Positions 49,644-57,898 of a DNA stretch of 64,000 nucleotides are shown here, piece after piece. Where the stretch lies: contig CALFMO010000064.1 of NCBI GenBank assembly GCA_937879855.1, forward strand, positions 1 to 64,000. The letters are read 5' to 3'. A program made the position numbers and the translations under genes. How positions within the stretch are numbered: position 1 is the stretch's first letter; every line of letters begins with the position of its first letter. The DNA is from an uncultured Acidobacteriaceae bacterium (GTDB taxonomy: Bacteria > Acidobacteriota > Terriglobia > Terriglobales > Acidobacteriaceae). Under the pieces are notes generated by a model. The model worked only from the letters and a program-made list of their open reading frames with translations. It did no database searches and was not told the DNA's origin.

Positions 49644-51113
49644 TTAATACCGGGTCAATTCAAGCAAAGATCCCACAAGGACGCCGTCCTGCACCTCTTC
49701 AATTCGGGCGCGCAGCCAGCGATTTGGTTCGTGACGGCCTTGCAGGCGCAACTTCAGGTAATTGTCGGTTAGGGCTTCGGTGAATTCGCCGGCGGCGTTG
49801 GTGCCGATGACGTTCAACGTGATTGCGTCTACTTCTTTGCCGATGAAGCCGCGCATGAAGGCAAATTTTTTCTCGGAGGCAAGTTCGCGGAGGATCTTAT
49901 TGCGCTCCCGGGCGAGATGGATTGGAACCTGATTTGGCATCGCGGCGGCGGGGGTTCCGGGGCGCGCGGAGTAGGTGAAAACGTGGAGGTAGGTGAAGGG
50001 CAGGTCTTCGATCATGCGGCGCGTGGCTTCGAATTCGGCGTCGCTCTCGCCGGGGAAGCCGACCATGACGTCGGCGCCGATGGCCGTAGTGGGCATCGCG
50101 TTGCGGATCTTTTCGATCTTCTCGCGATAGTGCCAGGGACGATATTTGCGATGCATGCGGCGCAAGACGGCGTCGCTGGCGGATTGCATGGGCACGTGCG
50201 CATGCTTGGCGATGCGTGGGGAAGAGGCGACGAGAGAGATGAGGTCGTCAGTCCAGTCCATGGGTTCGACGGAGGAGATGCGGAGTTTTTCCAGAGCGGT
50301 CTCGGCGAGGATAGTGCGGATCAGTGATGGGAGATCGGGCTTCGGGCTTTCAGCGCTCGGCTTCCATACGACGTCGTCGGAATTCGTTAGTGGAGTATGG
50401 TACCCGTTCAGATCTCGTCCCCAGCGGCCCAGGTTGATTCCGCTGATTACTACTTCGCGGTAGCCGGAGGCGACGAGGCCGTTGACTTCGTTCACAATTC
50501 TCTCAATCGAAAGCGAGCGGCTTTGGCCGCGGACGAAGGGGATCACGCAGAAAGAGCACCGATTGTCGCATCCGTCCTGCACTTTGAGGTTGGGACGAGT
50601 GCGTTCGTTGGCGGCGTCGAAGACAGGTGCGGCCAGGAGTTCGGTGTGGGCGAAGATGTCGGAGACGAAGATCGGACCTTGGCTTCCGGACGGCGCCTTC
50701 AACACGGCCAGCGGGACGAATGCGTTATTCGAGGTCTCACGTCCGAGGTCCGGCGTCCGCGTGTGGCCAACGATTTCGGCAAGTTGATGTTTGTGGGAGT
50801 TGCCGATCACAAGCCTGACGCCTGGGAGAGCGGCGATTTCTTGAGGAGCGCGCTGGGCGTAGCAGCCGGTGACTACGATCTGGGCTTTGGGATTCTGGCG
50901 GCGTACGCGACGGATGGCGGCGCGGGCGTCCTGGTCGGCGCCGGCGGTGACGGTGCAAGTGTTCATCACCACTACTGAAGCTTGCGCGGCCGTGGAGGCG
51001 CGGGAGATGCCCTGCTCTTCGAACTGGCGTTCCAGAGCGGCGCCGTCGGCTTGCGTGGCGCGGCAGCCGAAGTTCTCGATGTAGTATCCGGACACTTGAG
51101 TATGGTAGCGCAA
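49644..51113 (-). CDS. MiaB/MtaB-type tRNA methylthiotransferase
   Basis: The protein has three domains. The N-terminal domain carries three cluster cysteines (FGCRATQ, NTCTVT, GCYAQRAP). A radical SAM domain has CDNRCSFCVIP and the conserved SSVEPMDWTDDLI block. A C-terminal TRAM-like domain follows (ALTDNYLKLRLQGRHEPNRW). These are marks of methylthiotransferases that modify tRNA at position 37. MtaB (t6A to ms2t6A) fits best by length and pattern; MiaB is an alternative. The start is uncertain: a TTG at 51113 or a GTG at 51095 gives a normal N-terminus. Confidence 0.88.
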   Translation of the reverse strand: MRYHTQVSGYYIENFGCRATQADGAALERQFEEQGISRASTAAQASVVVMNTCTVTAGADQDARAAIRRVRRQNPKAQIVVTGCYAQRAPQEIAALPGVRLVIGNSHKHQLAEIVGHTRTPDLGRETSNNAFVPLAVLKAPSGSQGPIFVSDIFAHTELLAAPVFDAANERTRPNLKVQDGCDNRCSFCVIPFVRGQSRSLSIERIVNEVNGLVASGYREVVISGINLGRWGRDLNGYHTPLTNSDDVVWKPSAESPKPDLPSLIRTILAETALEKLRISSVEPMDWTDDLISLVASSPRIAKHAHVPMQSASDAVLRRMHRKYRPWHYREKIEKIRNAMPTTAIGADVMVGFPGESDAEFEATRRMIEDLPFTYLHVFTYSARPGTPAAAMPNQVPIHLARERNKILRELASEKKFAFMRGFIGKEVDAITLNVIGTNAAGEFTEALTDNYLKLRLQGRHEPNRWLRARIEEVQDGVLVGSLLELTRY

Positions 51114-51208
51114 TTGAGAGTGGGTTCGGGGGAATGACCACTTCTCGCGAAAGAGGCGGGAGGTTGGGCACCACTGCAGACGCAAAACTTAAGAGCAAAG
51201 TCAAAAGC

Positions 51209-51300
51209 AGCGGACAGGAGTGTCCGCTCCACACCAAAGCAAAAACAAAAGCAAAGGCAACGGCAACGGGCGAGGGCGCCCGCTCTACGTTAGCGTGGGC
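51209..51300. repeat. GC hairpins and CAAAAGCAAAGG-type stretch
   Basis: The perfect hairpin AGCGGACA-GGAG-TGTCCGCT (51209-51228) is followed by a purine-rich stretch (AAAACAAAAGCAAAGGCAAC) and the word GGCGAGGGCGCCCGC-TCTACG. The same order (A-rich stretch, GC word, GCTCTACG) recurs at 52303-52380. Confidence 0.6.
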
Positions 51301-51344
51301 ACACTTCTAGCGGGCTCGCGGTGGAGCACGCGGGGAGGGGCGAA

Positions 51345-51662
51345 TCAGGCGGTAGCGGCCGTCCGGCGCGACTGGAAGCATTCGCGGCAGAAGACGGGGC
51401 GGCCTTGCGTGGGGCGGAAAGGAACGGTGGTTTGTTTTCCGCATCCCGAGCAGGTGGCCTGAGTCTCGACCTTGGTGTAACGGTAGGGCTGTCCGGGAGC
51501 GGGGGGCGCGCCCAGAACGGAGACCCGCTTGGTCTTACAAGCTTTACAGCGCTTGGGCTCGTTCTTGAATTGCTTGTCGTGAAAGAAAAGTTGTTCACCG
51601 GCAGTGAAAATGAAATCACTCCCACAGTCCACACATTTCAGCACCTTGTCCTGAAATTCCAT
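51345..51662 (-). CDS. Zinc-ribbon protein
   Basis: This 105-residue protein has four CxxC pairs: CVDCGSDFIFTAGEQLFF, RCKACKTKR, CSGCGKQ and CRECFQSR. Together they form two zinc-binding units. The first is typical of the probable zinc-ribbon domain PF13451. Function is unknown; RNA or DNA binding is possible. It lies between the methylthiotransferase and rpsU genes, so a translation-related role is possible. Confidence 0.82.
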   Translation of the reverse strand: MEFQDKVLKCVDCGSDFIFTAGEQLFFHDKQFKNEPKRCKACKTKRVSVLGAPPAPGQPYRYTKVETQATCSGCGKQTTVPFRPTQGRPVFCRECFQSRRTAATA

Positions 51663-51930
51663 TGAGGATGGCTCCCTTCAGCCCGTTTCCGCGCGCCCAC
51701 CCGCGGGGAAAGAACTGCGGTGGTACACCGAAAAAACAGGTCCAGTACAACTCCCCCCTCTTTTGCTGCCCCTTGGACTCGGCCCGCCACGTGCCCAGGA
51801 GGGCCGTGGGTACAAACCATCGTGCTTTTTATGCCGGAAGAATGATGAGTATGAAATCCCTGATGCAGCTCGAGATGGTGGGGGCCAGATCGAGCAGAGC
51901 CGCCCCGGGAAGGAGCGGCCCTTTGCTGCG

Positions 51931-52128
51931 TTAATCCTGTTCTTTGCGCGTTTTTTTGCGAGCACGCTTGCGAGCAAGAGCGGCTTTGACACGCTTTTTC
52001 TCGCCGGGCTTCAGGTAGAAGGAGTGGCGCTTGACCTCCTTGATGATGTCTTCCTGTTGCACCTTGCGCTTGAAACGGCGCAGAGCGTTCTCGAGGGATT
52101 CACCCTCTTGCAGTCGAACTTCTGCCAA
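51931..52128 (-). CDS. rpsU: Ribosomal protein bS21
   Basis: This 65-residue protein is a clear bS21: MAEVRLQEGESLENALRRFK, RKVQQEDIIKEVKRHSFYLK and a basic tail rich in Lys and Arg. Length is normal. bS21 binds the small subunit near the anti-Shine-Dalgarno end of 16S rRNA. It stands alone, without dnaG or rpoD beside it. Several GC-rich hairpins lie downstream between 51670 and 51925. Confidence 0.97.
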   Translation of the reverse strand: MAEVRLQEGESLENALRRFKRKVQQEDIIKEVKRHSFYLKPGEKKRVKAALARKRARKKTRKEQD

Positions 52129-52302
52129 ACTGACACACCCCCAGACCCGTCCGGATGGACCGAATAGTTATTACAAGGATTTGAGCGCAAGTCAAGAGGG
52201 AGGGTTGTAAATTTCAACGTTCGCTGCCGGAAAAGGAATCAGGATCATTTTGAGACGGGTTCATTGGTTTAATGGAAGGTCGGATATGAAAGGCAACGTC
52301 AA

Positions 52303-52380
52303 TCAACAGCAACAACAAAGGCAACGTCAACGGCAGCGGGCGGGCCCCTTCGACTGCGCTCAGGGCAGGTCCGCTCTACG
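52303..52380. repeat. CAACAACAA-type stretch with GC word, at the glycosyltransferase stop
   Basis: The A-rich, CAA-type stretch (AACAACAAAGGCAACGTCAA) is followed by GGGCGGGCCCCTTCGACTGC and GCTCTACG. It is a second copy of the composite at 51209-51300. It overlaps the stop of the membrane glycosyltransferase-like gene. Confidence 0.6.
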
Positions 52381-53748
52381 CGGGGCTGCGAGGAAGAAAA
52401 GGAAGATCGCGCTGGGCCAGAGTTGCAGGAAGAGGCGGCTTAGGGAGAAGCGCAGGTGCCAGTAAAGATCGTAGGGCGTGATCAGGTAAATGGCGGAATA
52501 TCCGGCGAAGGTCAGGGCTAGGGCCAGGGTGGAGGCGCGATCCCTTAAGTCTTGGCCGCTAGTTTCCTCTCGCGTGAAGAAGTAGTAGGCCGGCATCAGC
52601 AGGGGAAATGGGATGAGCAGCCAGTGGCCGAAGCGGAAGAATTCTTTGGTGAACCACTTGAGGATGATCCAGTAGCGAAGAGGGTCCAGCAGTTTGTGAA
52701 GCATGGTCGGGGGATCGGAGAAGAGGTCTCCCGGCGGTGAGACGAAATGTTTGAAGTAGGCAATGAGGAGGAAGATCGGCAGGACGGTGAGGAGTAAAGG
52801 AGCGAGGTGGGCATTGGGGCGGGATTGGCGCTGCAGTGAGTTGTCTGGACGGACGAGCAAGCTGCGCGCCAGGACAATTGCGGCGACGAAGAGGATGCCT
52901 TCGTTCTTCGTCCAGGCGGCAAAGCCGGCGCCGACTCCGGCGAGCGCGAGGGGGCCGGGCGAGTGCTGCGCGTCGTGAAGACGAAGGAGGACGATGGTCG
53001 CGAGGACGAAGAAGGATAGAGGAATGTCTGCGTATTGCGAGGTTCCGACTGCGATGAAAGAGGGCGTGGCCAGCAGAGTCAGGCCGCCGAGCATGGCGGG
53101 CAGTGCGCCGCGGTGAATCGAAAGAGATGAGAGCAAAAGCGCGACTGTGGCGAAGGTGAAGGCGGATCCAATGACGGCGGGAACGGCTGGGGCGTCATAG
53201 CCGAGAAAGGTCCAGAAGTGCGCGATGGCGGCGGGAAGGAGAAGCGGGTAGTCGGGGTGGGACCAGGGAATGAGCGGGGAGAATCCGTCGCGCCAGTGGG
53301 CGCCGCCGAGAAACAGGAATCGGGCGTGGAGATTCCAGATGGCGAAGGCGTCCCATCCGTCGCCGCGCGGATGGGCAAGGGTGCGCAGGATGGCGGCATA
53401 GACTGCGGCGCATAACGCGATAACGAACGAGGCTGTGAGGAGGCGATGAAGCCAGTTTGGACCGTCGAATGTTTCTGGGGCGGTGACGGTTGTCTTGACG
53501 CGACTTCGCAGGAAGAAGAAGCTGGCAAGGAGGATGGCGAAGACTGTTAGATCGAGTGCGACCACGTTCGTAATGCCGAAGACGCGCGCGAAGAAGAAGA
53601 TGATCGAGAAGATTCCGAGGCCGAAGCCGAAGGATAACGACGTGCACAGCAGGAGGTTGGCGGTGGCCTGAGAGTGGCGCGTGTACCCCAGGCTGACAAG
53701 CGACAACCCGCACCCGAGGCAAAGTAGAACCGGCAGGACGATTGCCAT
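52360..53748 (-). CDS. Polytopic membrane protein, glycosyltransferase 39-like
   Basis: This 462-residue protein has about 10-12 membrane helices. The large first periplasmic loop is between helices 3 and 4 (LAHPRGDGWDAFAIWNLHAR ... SPLIPWSHPDYPLLLPAAIA). The pattern, with an acidic residue near the first loop and charged loop motifs, resembles GT-C glycosyltransferases such as GT39. A sugar-transfer role is inferred, with donor and acceptor unknown. It starts directly after the stop of the preceding small exported-protein gene. Confidence 0.72.
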   Translation of the reverse strand: MAIVLPVLLCLGCGLSLVSLGYTRHSQATANLLLCTSLSFGFGLGIFSIIFFFARVFGITNVVALDLTVFAILLASFFFLRSRVKTTVTAPETFDGPNWLHRLLTASFVIALCAAVYAAILRTLAHPRGDGWDAFAIWNLHARFLFLGGAHWRDGFSPLIPWSHPDYPLLLPAAIAHFWTFLGYDAPAVPAVIGSAFTFATVALLLSSLSIHRGALPAMLGGLTLLATPSFIAVGTSQYADIPLSFFVLATIVLLRLHDAQHSPGPLALAGVGAGFAAWTKNEGILFVAAIVLARSLLVRPDNSLQRQSRPNAHLAPLLLTVLPIFLLIAYFKHFVSPPGDLFSDPPTMLHKLLDPLRYWIILKWFTKEFFRFGHWLLIPFPLLMPAYYFFTREETSGQDLRDRASTLALALTFAGYSAIYLITPYDLYWHLRFSLSRLFLQLWPSAIFLFFLAAPRRADLP

Positions 53749-54159
53749 TTACTTTGCGTCCCGGTTGGCGAAGAGCAGGACGCCGTTACCGAAATCTTTG
53801 AGCAGTTGGAGATGGGCGTAGGGAAGGCCTTGTGGCAGCTGTTGCGCGGAGAAGTTGCCCACGACCAGCTGGTGATCAGGAGAGTGATCGACGACCAAGG
53901 GCGCCAGGGCATATTGCGCGAGATAGTAATCGGCAGGAGCGTCTGAATCTCCGACGTAGCCGACGATTCCTTGCTGGGGCAAGGCTGCTTTCAGAGAGGC
54001 GAAGCTCTGGTCGGAGCGTTGCGCGATGTCGTCGGGGTGCAGGCGGGTTGGGCTGGGTGCGTCTATGACGATGCGAGCCGTCGACAGCAAACAGCAGAGG
54101 ATAAAGATCGTGGTGGCGATGGTGATCCTCGGGGAGAATCCTGGGGAGAATTGGTGCAT
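53749..54159 (-). CDS. Small membrane-anchored or exported hypothetical protein
   Basis: This 136-residue protein has an N-terminal hydrophobic segment (ITIATTIFILCCLLSTARIV) and a mature part with mixed alpha/beta character (GIVGYVGDSDAPADYYLAQY, LQLLKDFGNGVLLFAN). No family is assigned. Its stop is directly next to the ATG of the membrane glycosyltransferase-like gene, so they are co-expressed and may act together. Confidence 0.65.
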   Translation of the reverse strand: MHQFSPGFSPRITIATTIFILCCLLSTARIVIDAPSPTRLHPDDIAQRSDQSFASLKAALPQQGIVGYVGDSDAPADYYLAQYALAPLVVDHSPDHQLVVGNFSAQQLPQGLPYAHLQLLKDFGNGVLLFANRDAK

Positions 54160-54240
54160 CTGTATTGGCGAAAAGCTGGCAGCATTATACGTCCGAGCGG
54201 GGCAACGGCTGCGGAAGAGCTGCTTTACATGCAGTCAACC

Positions 54241-54287
54241 CCCCATCCTGTCTCTCCAAAGAACAGAGAGACAAGGATGGGGCACCC
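54241..54287. repeat. Hairpin family CCCCATCC..., copy upstream of ridA
   Basis: The arms CCCCATCCTGTCTCTC (54241-54256) and GAGAGACAAGGATGGGG (54266-54282) pair with a one-base bulge; the loop starts CAAAG. The right arm ends five bases from the ridA ribosome-binding site, so it may affect translation. Confidence 0.75.
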
Positions 54288-54296
54288 GGAGGGAAC

Positions 54297-54719
54297 ATGG
54301 CTAAGTATGAAATTCAGAGCAAGGGGGGGGCGCCGCCTCGCGGGGCTTACTCGCAGGGATGGCGAGCGGGGGATTTTATTTTTGTGACGGGCACTGGGCC
54401 GAGTGATCCGGTGACCGGAAAGCTCGTGGGCGATACGATCGAGCAGCAGACTGAGCAGGCTATCGACAACATGGTCGCGATACTCGAGGCGGATGGTGCA
54501 TCGCTTCGCGATGTGGTGAAGGTTACGGTTCATCTCAGCGACACGGGTTTGTTTGCGCGCTACAACGCGGTGTATGCGCGGCGGTTTTCCAAGCCCTATC
54601 CGGTGCGGACGACAGTGGGGAGTGATCTGGGACATTCGCCGGGGATGCTGATTGAGATGGATTGCGTGGCTTATTGCGCCGGGAAGACAAAGAAAAAAGT
54701 AAAACGATCTACACGATAA
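54297..54719 (+). CDS. RidA family deaminase
   Basis: This 140-residue protein starts at an ATG with GGAGGG just upstream. It has the RidA (YjgF/YER057c) fold: AYSQGWRAGDFIFVTGTGP, the conserved glycine-rich region, VVKVTVHLSDTGLFARYNAV and VGSDLGHSPGMLIEMDCVAY. RidA proteins hydrolyse reactive enamine/imine intermediates from PLP enzymes; the arginine of the canonical RidA active site is not clear, so it may belong to another branch. The nearby PLP enzyme on the opposite strand is consistent with this. Confidence 0.85.
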   Translation: MAKYEIQSKGGAPPRGAYSQGWRAGDFIFVTGTGPSDPVTGKLVGDTIEQQTEQAIDNMVAILEADGASLRDVVKVTVHLSDTGLFARYNAVYARRFSKPYPVRTTVGSDLGHSPGMLIEMDCVAYCAGKTKKKVKRSTR

Positions 54720-54739
54720 AAAGCAGAAGCTGTTCCTCA

Positions 54740-54910
54740 GGGGCTAAAGCCCCGCTTCTTTGCGGGTTCGGGACGGCACGACTGAAGTCGTGCCCTTCCC
54801 AAAAATCTGGCTTTGCGAAACTCCGCTCTTCCCAAAACTCCGCTCTTCCCAAAAATCTGAACTTCGCAAAACTGTGCTCTTCGCAAAACTCTGAACTTCC
54901 CAAAACTCTC
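54740..54910. repeat. GC hairpins followed by a 17-bp tandem repeat
   Basis: The hairpins GGGGCT-AA-AGCCCC (54740-54753) and GGCACGAC-TGAA-GTCGTGCC (54775-54794) are followed by five exact-length units of 17 bases: CTCTTCCCAAAACTCCG, CTCTTCCCAAAAATCTG, AACTTCGCAAAACTGTG, CTCTTCGCAAAACTCTG and AACTTCCCAAAACTCTC, 54826-54910. Two shorter units precede them. Confidence 0.85.
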
Positions 54911-54959
54911 TATCCTTTCCGAGAACATCGCGGGGCGAAAAACTTCTCCCGGTTTGTCG

Positions 54960-56153
54960 CTACCTCGCGACTGGAACTGGGTGGTCTGAGGGTTGCAACA
55001 GCGGAGATTCGTGGCCGCGGGCGGTGACGGTTTCAAGCGATTCGATGTGGCCGTTTCGAATCAGGAGCGCGACGTCGAAATTGTTCACTGTGGGACAGAT
55101 GTGTCGTGGGAGCAAATAAAGAGCGTCGCCGAGTTTCGGAGTTGGCGCACCCTCTTTTACGGCGATGGGCAGATGTTCTTCGCTGGGCGAGAGCGGAGTT
55201 AGCTCCGGATGTCCGAGGACGACGCAGGTAGGAACACCGGCATCGGCGGAGACTGCTTTGTGGCCGGCATCGCAGGTGACGATGCCCGCGTGTGGATGGC
55301 TCACTACGCGGGCTAACACCAGCGCTGCGGGCTGGTAACCATACTCGCTCGGGAGTTGCTGCAGGCTGGTGGCGTCGCAGTAAACGATAGTTCCGGGTGA
55401 GATGCGATGAACGAAGTTTGCTCGGCGAAAACTCTCGTAGGCAAGTGCACACGGGAATGTCGGCGTGCCGGACGTGATTACCTCGGGGGCGTGGATTCCG
55501 GCGCTCTCGAGTTCGCTCACGATTGTTAGCAGATGGTCATAGCCACGGTGCGCGGACTGCGTCCGCTCGGGCTCGGAGAGATTTCCAAGTTGGCCGTCGT
55601 AGTAGTGCAGGCCGCGGAAGTCGAGCGCGGCATCGGTGATGGCGCGTGCCAGGGAAACAATTCTTTTCGTCTCGCTCTGCTCGACGCCTGTGCGGTTCAT
55701 CCCCGGATTGATGTCGATAAAAATTCCTACGCTGCCGCCGCGCCATTGATCCGCTTGCTCTTCGCCTTCGGCGAGAACCGAGATGCGGACGTTGGGGAAC
55801 TGTTGAGCAATCTCCTGGACGCGGCGTGCGTTGGCTCCCATTGCTGGATATGCAAAAAGCACGTCGGCGGCGCCGTTCTGACAAGCCACCAGTAATTCCA
55901 ACGTGGTGGCGCACTTGAAATTTCGCACGCCGCGGTCGATCAGCATGCGCAGGGTGCGCGCCAGCTTTGCGGTTTTGACATGCACACGCCAGCGGTCGGC
56001 ATCGCCGTCCAACATTTTCAAGGTGAGGTCGATGTTGGCCACAATGATTTCTGGAAACATCAGTAGCGCGGGGGTCAGCAGGTCTTCGATTGCGGGGACG
56101 GAGTAACGCTGGTCCCAGGGGAATTCTTGCAGCATGAATTTTTGTGGTGACAT
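54960..56153 (-). CDS. D-threonine aldolase / D-serine dehydratase-like PLP enzyme
   Basis: This 397-residue enzyme has the alanine-racemase-like fold-type III barrel: N-terminal TPALLMFPEIIVANIDLTLK, RVHVKTAKLARTLRMLID with the candidate PLP lysine, and C-terminal metal ligands in LPRHICPTVNNFD. It belongs to the D-threonine aldolase family, whose members cleave D-beta-hydroxy amino acids or dehydrate D-serine with a divalent metal. Exact substrate is uncertain. It converges with ridA across the repeat region. Confidence 0.88.
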   Translation of the reverse strand: MSPQKFMLQEFPWDQRYSVPAIEDLLTPALLMFPEIIVANIDLTLKMLDGDADRWRVHVKTAKLARTLRMLIDRGVRNFKCATTLELLVACQNGAADVLFAYPAMGANARRVQEIAQQFPNVRISVLAEGEEQADQWRGGSVGIFIDINPGMNRTGVEQSETKRIVSLARAITDAALDFRGLHYYDGQLGNLSEPERTQSAHRGYDHLLTIVSELESAGIHAPEVITSGTPTFPCALAYESFRRANFVHRISPGTIVYCDATSLQQLPSEYGYQPAALVLARVVSHPHAGIVTCDAGHKAVSADAGVPTCVVLGHPELTPLSPSEEHLPIAVKEGAPTPKLGDALYLLPRHICPTVNNFDVALLIRNGHIESLETVTARGHESPLLQPSDHPVPVAR

Positions 56154-56237
56154 CCGGGATCGATCATAGCGCGGGGAACAGCGTCGGGCAAAGGAGTCGA
56201 GCTTCGCTCGACCCTTCGGCGTCGCTCAGGGCAAGCT

Positions 56238-56255
56238 AGCCGAGGACGGCTGTCC
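56238..56255. repeat. Hairpin word AGCCG-AGGA-CGGCT
   Basis: A variant of the GACAGCCG hairpin word at 13190-13208 and 57864-57882, with TGTCCCCACA after it. Next to it are CTTCGGCGTCGCTCAGGGCA words like those in the GTCATCCTGAGCG family. Confidence 0.5.
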
Positions 56256-56387
56256 CCACATTAGTACCTTAATACTCTGACTGCTCTGGTTGACGGAGCA
56301 CAGCGCCGAGAGTAGGCTCACGGAACTTCTTGCGGGCTGAGGTGATGTCTGGCGGAGCACGGTGAGCGAGCGGATCTGGTACGCGGT

Positions 56388-57761
56388 TTGGGATTGTGGT
56401 CTGCGACCGCGATTGTCATTGGCGACACGATTGGCACCGGCGTTTTTCTGGTGACCAGTGACATGGCCCGCGCTGTGGGCTCGGCAACGCTGGTGTTTGT
56501 GGCGTGGATTGCGGGTGGACTTATCGTGCTGTGCGGCGCGTTTTGTTATGCGGAACTGGGCGCTGCATTCCCCAAAGCGGGCGGGCCTTACGTTTATCTC
56601 AGCCGTGGGCTCGGTCCGCTGTGGGGATTTCTGTTTGGCTGGATGAGTTCATTTCTGGAGCGGCCGGTGGCCATGGCGACGCTGGCCGCGGGACTTCTGC
56701 GGTTTGCGGGCTTTCTTTTCCCGGTTGTGGGCACGCCGCTGTTTCGCGGACGTCTTGGGAGTTACGAGTTTACATTCACCGCGGCGCAGCCGCTTGCAGC
56801 GCTGGTGGTGCTGGCAGTGACGGCGATTAATTATTTGAGTGTGCAGTTCGGTGGCGCGATCCAGGTGCTGCTCACGTGTTTGAAGATGGGAACGATTGTG
56901 GCGATTGTGATCGCGGGCTTTTTTTTTGGGACGCATCATGGGATTGAAGCCGCGCCATTGGCCGCGTATTGGGGATGGGGAACGATTGGCACTGTGCTCA
57001 CGGCGCTGGTGCCTGCCATGTGGGCTTACAACGGGTTTAACGATCTTGGGGACTTGGGCGAAGAGATCGTGAATCCGCAGAAGAATATTCCGATTGCGAT
57101 CATTCTGGGGCTGCTGACCGTTGGTGGCTTGTACCTGTTGGCGAATGTGGTTTACTTCCGGACTTTGCCGTTTGCGCAGATTGCTTTCTCCGAGCACGTC
57201 GCATCGGATGTGGTGCGGTCGTTTGCCGGGGCGCGTGGGGCAGAATGGCTTACGGTAGCGATGGCGGTCTCCGCACTGGGAGCGCTGCACGTAGTGGTGC
57301 TGACGGGAGCGCGCATCCCTTATGCGATGGCGCGGGACGGGGTGTTCTTTCAATTTGCCAAGCGGATTCAGCCTTCGTTTCATACGCCGAGCGGGGCATT
57401 GATTTTTCTCGGGTGTGCGGCGGCGCTGCTGGCTCTGACCGGGACTTTTGAAGAGCTGTATTCGCTTTTTGTGTTTGCGGTTTGGATTTTTTTCGCGCTT
57501 ACGGCTATTGCGGTTTTGCGTTTGCGGAGGACTGAGCCTGAGCTTGTCCGGCCTTACCGGGCTTGGGGGTATCCGTGGACGGTGGTTATTTTTTTAGTTG
57601 CGGCTGTTGCTTTGACTATCAACTTGTGGATGGTGCGGCCGGTGCGATCGACTGTGGGACTGCTGGTGATCGTGGCGGGGATTCCGTTCTTCTATCGCTG
57701 GAGAAAGTTGGGGCGTGTTGCTGATGACGAGTCTCGGCAAGAGCGTTCTTTGTCGCGTTAG
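56388..57761 (+). CDS. APC family amino-acid permease
   Basis: This 457-residue protein has about 12 membrane helices and the N-terminal motif SATAIVIGDTIGTGVFLVTS of APC transporters, in which the glycine-rich turn binds the substrate carboxylate. The central region VTALVPAMWAYNGFNDLGDL fits helix 6, and EEIVNPQKNIPIAI follows. The TTG at 56388 is the first usable start after the TGA in frame; a CTG 36 bases upstream would restore the usual VRGLGLWSA start. Substrate is unknown. The stop is followed by a hairpin at 57789. Confidence 0.85.
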   Translation: MGLWSATAIVIGDTIGTGVFLVTSDMARAVGSATLVFVAWIAGGLIVLCGAFCYAELGAAFPKAGGPYVYLSRGLGPLWGFLFGWMSSFLERPVAMATLAAGLLRFAGFLFPVVGTPLFRGRLGSYEFTFTAAQPLAALVVLAVTAINYLSVQFGGAIQVLLTCLKMGTIVAIVIAGFFFGTHHGIEAAPLAAYWGWGTIGTVLTALVPAMWAYNGFNDLGDLGEEIVNPQKNIPIAIILGLLTVGGLYLLANVVYFRTLPFAQIAFSEHVASDVVRSFAGARGAEWLTVAMAVSALGALHVVVLTGARIPYAMARDGVFFQFAKRIQPSFHTPSGALIFLGCAAALLALTGTFEELYSLFVFAVWIFFALTAIAVLRLRRTEPELVRPYRAWGYPWTVVIFLVAAVALTINLWMVRPVRSTVGLLVIVAGIPFFYRWRKLGRVADDESRQERSLSR

Positions 57762-57788
57762 CGATTCATCAACCACTTAAGTCCAAGT

Positions 57789-57834
57789 CCCCACCCTGCC
57801 CCTGCAAAGTGCCCAGGGACAAGGGTGGGGCACC
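57789..57834. terminator. Hairpin family CCCCACCC..., between convergent genes
   Basis: The arms CCCCACCCTGCCCCTG (57789-57804) and CAGGGACAAGGGTGGGG (57814-57830) pair imperfectly; the loop starts CAAAG as in the copy at 54241. It lies between the APC permease stop and the TonB-receptor stop, so a two-way terminator role is possible. Confidence 0.6.
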
Positions 57835-57863
57835 CGCTTCGATCTAGTTACGCTTTCACGACC

Positions 57864-57882
57864 GACAGCCGAGGCGGCTGTC
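57864..57882. repeat. Hairpin word GACAGCCG-AGG-CGGCTGTC
   Basis: Identical to 13190-13208. It lies 17 bases after the TonB-receptor stop and is followed by TCTACGT. Confidence 0.8.
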
Positions 57883-57898
57883 TCTACGTGGTTCATCT

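Noticed and set aside
51670..51925. GC hairpins downstream of rpsU considered as a riboswitch or structured RNA
   Set aside because: The pairings are short and broken and match no known riboswitch core; no decision is possible from sequence alone.
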